Source: Bacteroidota bacterium (GTDB lineage Bacteria > Bacteroidota > Bacteroidia > Flavobacteriales_D > Crocinitomicaceae). Taken from it: a stretch of 6,855 nt of DNA. The notes under the pieces were generated by a model, which saw only the letters and a program-made list of their open reading frames with translations, had not been told where the DNA came from and did no database searches. Numbering within the stretch: the stretch's first letter is position 1; each line of letters opens with the position of its first letter. This document shows positions 6,339-6,855 of this stretch, piece by piece. The position numbers were made by a program, and so were the translations under genes. Location of the stretch: positions 1 through 6,855 of the forward strand of contig VGMK01000115.1 of the NCBI GenBank assembly GCA_016866375.1, read 5' to 3'.

Positions 6339-6855
6339 TTATAAGTTCTCGATAACCATTGCAGAGGCGCCGCCACCGCCATTACAAATCCCCGAAGCAC
6401 CAATTTTAGCATTTCGTTGCTTTAATACATGAATTAAGGTTACGATTACGCGAGAACCTGAATTTCCAAGTGGATGACCAAGAGCAACTGCTCCACCATT
6501 CACGTCGACAACCTCTGGATTTAAACCAAGGATTTTAATATTTGCAAGGCCTACAACGGAAAATGCTTGATTCAGCTCCCAAAAATCTACATCACTTATT
6601 TTTAATCCTGCCTTATCCAATGCTTTGGGAATAGCCAAAGAAGGAGCAGTTGTAAACCATTCCGGAGCTTGGGCCGCATCCGCATAACTAACAATTTTGG
6701 CTATCGGTTTTAAACCATATTTAGTAACAGCTTCCGCAGAAGCCAACACAAGTGCCGAAGCACCATCGTTTAAGGTCGATGCATTTGCTGCCGTTATTGT
6801 TCCCTCTTTATCAAACGCAGGTTTTAATCCTGGGATTTTATCTAAAAAAACATTC
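6339..6855 (-). CDS. Acetyl-CoA C-acetyltransferase (thiolase), C-terminal part, 5' end beyond window
   Basis: The frame stays open from the right edge (first complete codon 6854-6852) to the stop at 6339-6341, giving the last 171 residues of a roughly 390-residue enzyme; the GTG at 6749 is internal. Conserved thiolase landmarks in order: TAANASTLNDGASALVL, a DVDFWELNQAF segment, NGGAVALGHPLGNSGSR with the catalytic His (6474-6476), and GICNGGGGASAMVIENL with the second catalytic Cys (6384-6386). The ending is very like mitochondrial ACAT1 as I recall it, which favours a biosynthetic/degradative acetoacetyl-CoA thiolase (AtoB type) over long-chain 3-ketoacyl thiolases. It would condense two acetyl-CoA or cleave acetoacetyl-CoA in the cytoplasm. 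The acyl-accepting Cys near residue 90 is outside the window. The usual NEAF motif reads NQAF here; the key Asn is kept. Confidence 0.93.
   Translation of the reverse strand, partial: NVFLDKIPGLKPAFDKEGTITAANASTLNDGASALVLASAEAVTKYGLKPIAKIVSYADAAQAPEWFTTAPSLAIPKALDKAGLKISDVDFWELNQAFSVVGLANIKILGLNPEVVDVNGGAVALGHPLGNSGSRVIVTLIHVLKQRNAKIGASGICNGGGGASAMVIENL

Noticed and set aside
6747..6749. GTG as the start of a short 136-residue protein
   Set aside because: It is an internal Val codon of the thiolase; conserved thiolase sequence continues upstream to the window edge.

Overview
This window is a compact, AT-rich stretch of bacterial chromosome that looks like Bacteroidota, most likely Flavobacteriales. 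The evidence is a TonB-dependent receptor with an N-terminal carboxypeptidase-regulatory-like domain, a DUF4846 lipoprotein (a family typical of this phylum), A/T-rich leaders without clear Shine-Dalgarno sequences, and a pairing of a small membrane protein with a receptor that I know from this phylum. No tRNA, rRNA, CRISPR array, insertion sequence or phage gene is visible. Both ends cut through a gene.

Layout, left to right: (1) 1-875, + strand: most of an ACMSD-type decarboxylase of the kynurenine branch of tryptophan breakdown, with its first ~44 codons outside the window. (2) 880-1620, - strand: a membrane-anchored SIMPL-domain protein, tail to tail with the first gene and only 4 bases away. 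(3) 1661-1688: a perfect 28-bp palindrome, probably the terminator of the next unit. (4) 4737 down to 1733, - strand: a two-gene unit, a 179-residue single-pass membrane protein followed after 38 bases by an 808-residue TonB-dependent receptor resembling the heme/hemoglobin class. (5) 4763-6290, + strand, divergent from (4) across only 25 bases: a two-gene unit with an 11-base overlap, a serine alpha/beta hydrolase followed by a DUF4846 lipoprotein. (6) 6291-6319: a terminator hairpin that pairs best when read on the - strand. (7) 6339-6855, - strand: the C-terminal ~171 residues of an acetyl-CoA acetyltransferase (thiolase), its start beyond the right edge.

The outer genes are central metabolism: ACMSD feeds tryptophan carbon toward 2-aminomuconate or picolinate, and the thiolase handles acetoacetyl-CoA. 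The middle holds the less understood material: a receptor with an uncharacterised membrane partner, and a cytoplasmic hydrolase apparently co-translated with a lipoprotein that may be a cysteine hydrolase. None of this is clearly a new defence or mobile system. The best candidates for unexplored biology are the membrane protein/receptor pair and the hydrolase/DUF4846 pair.
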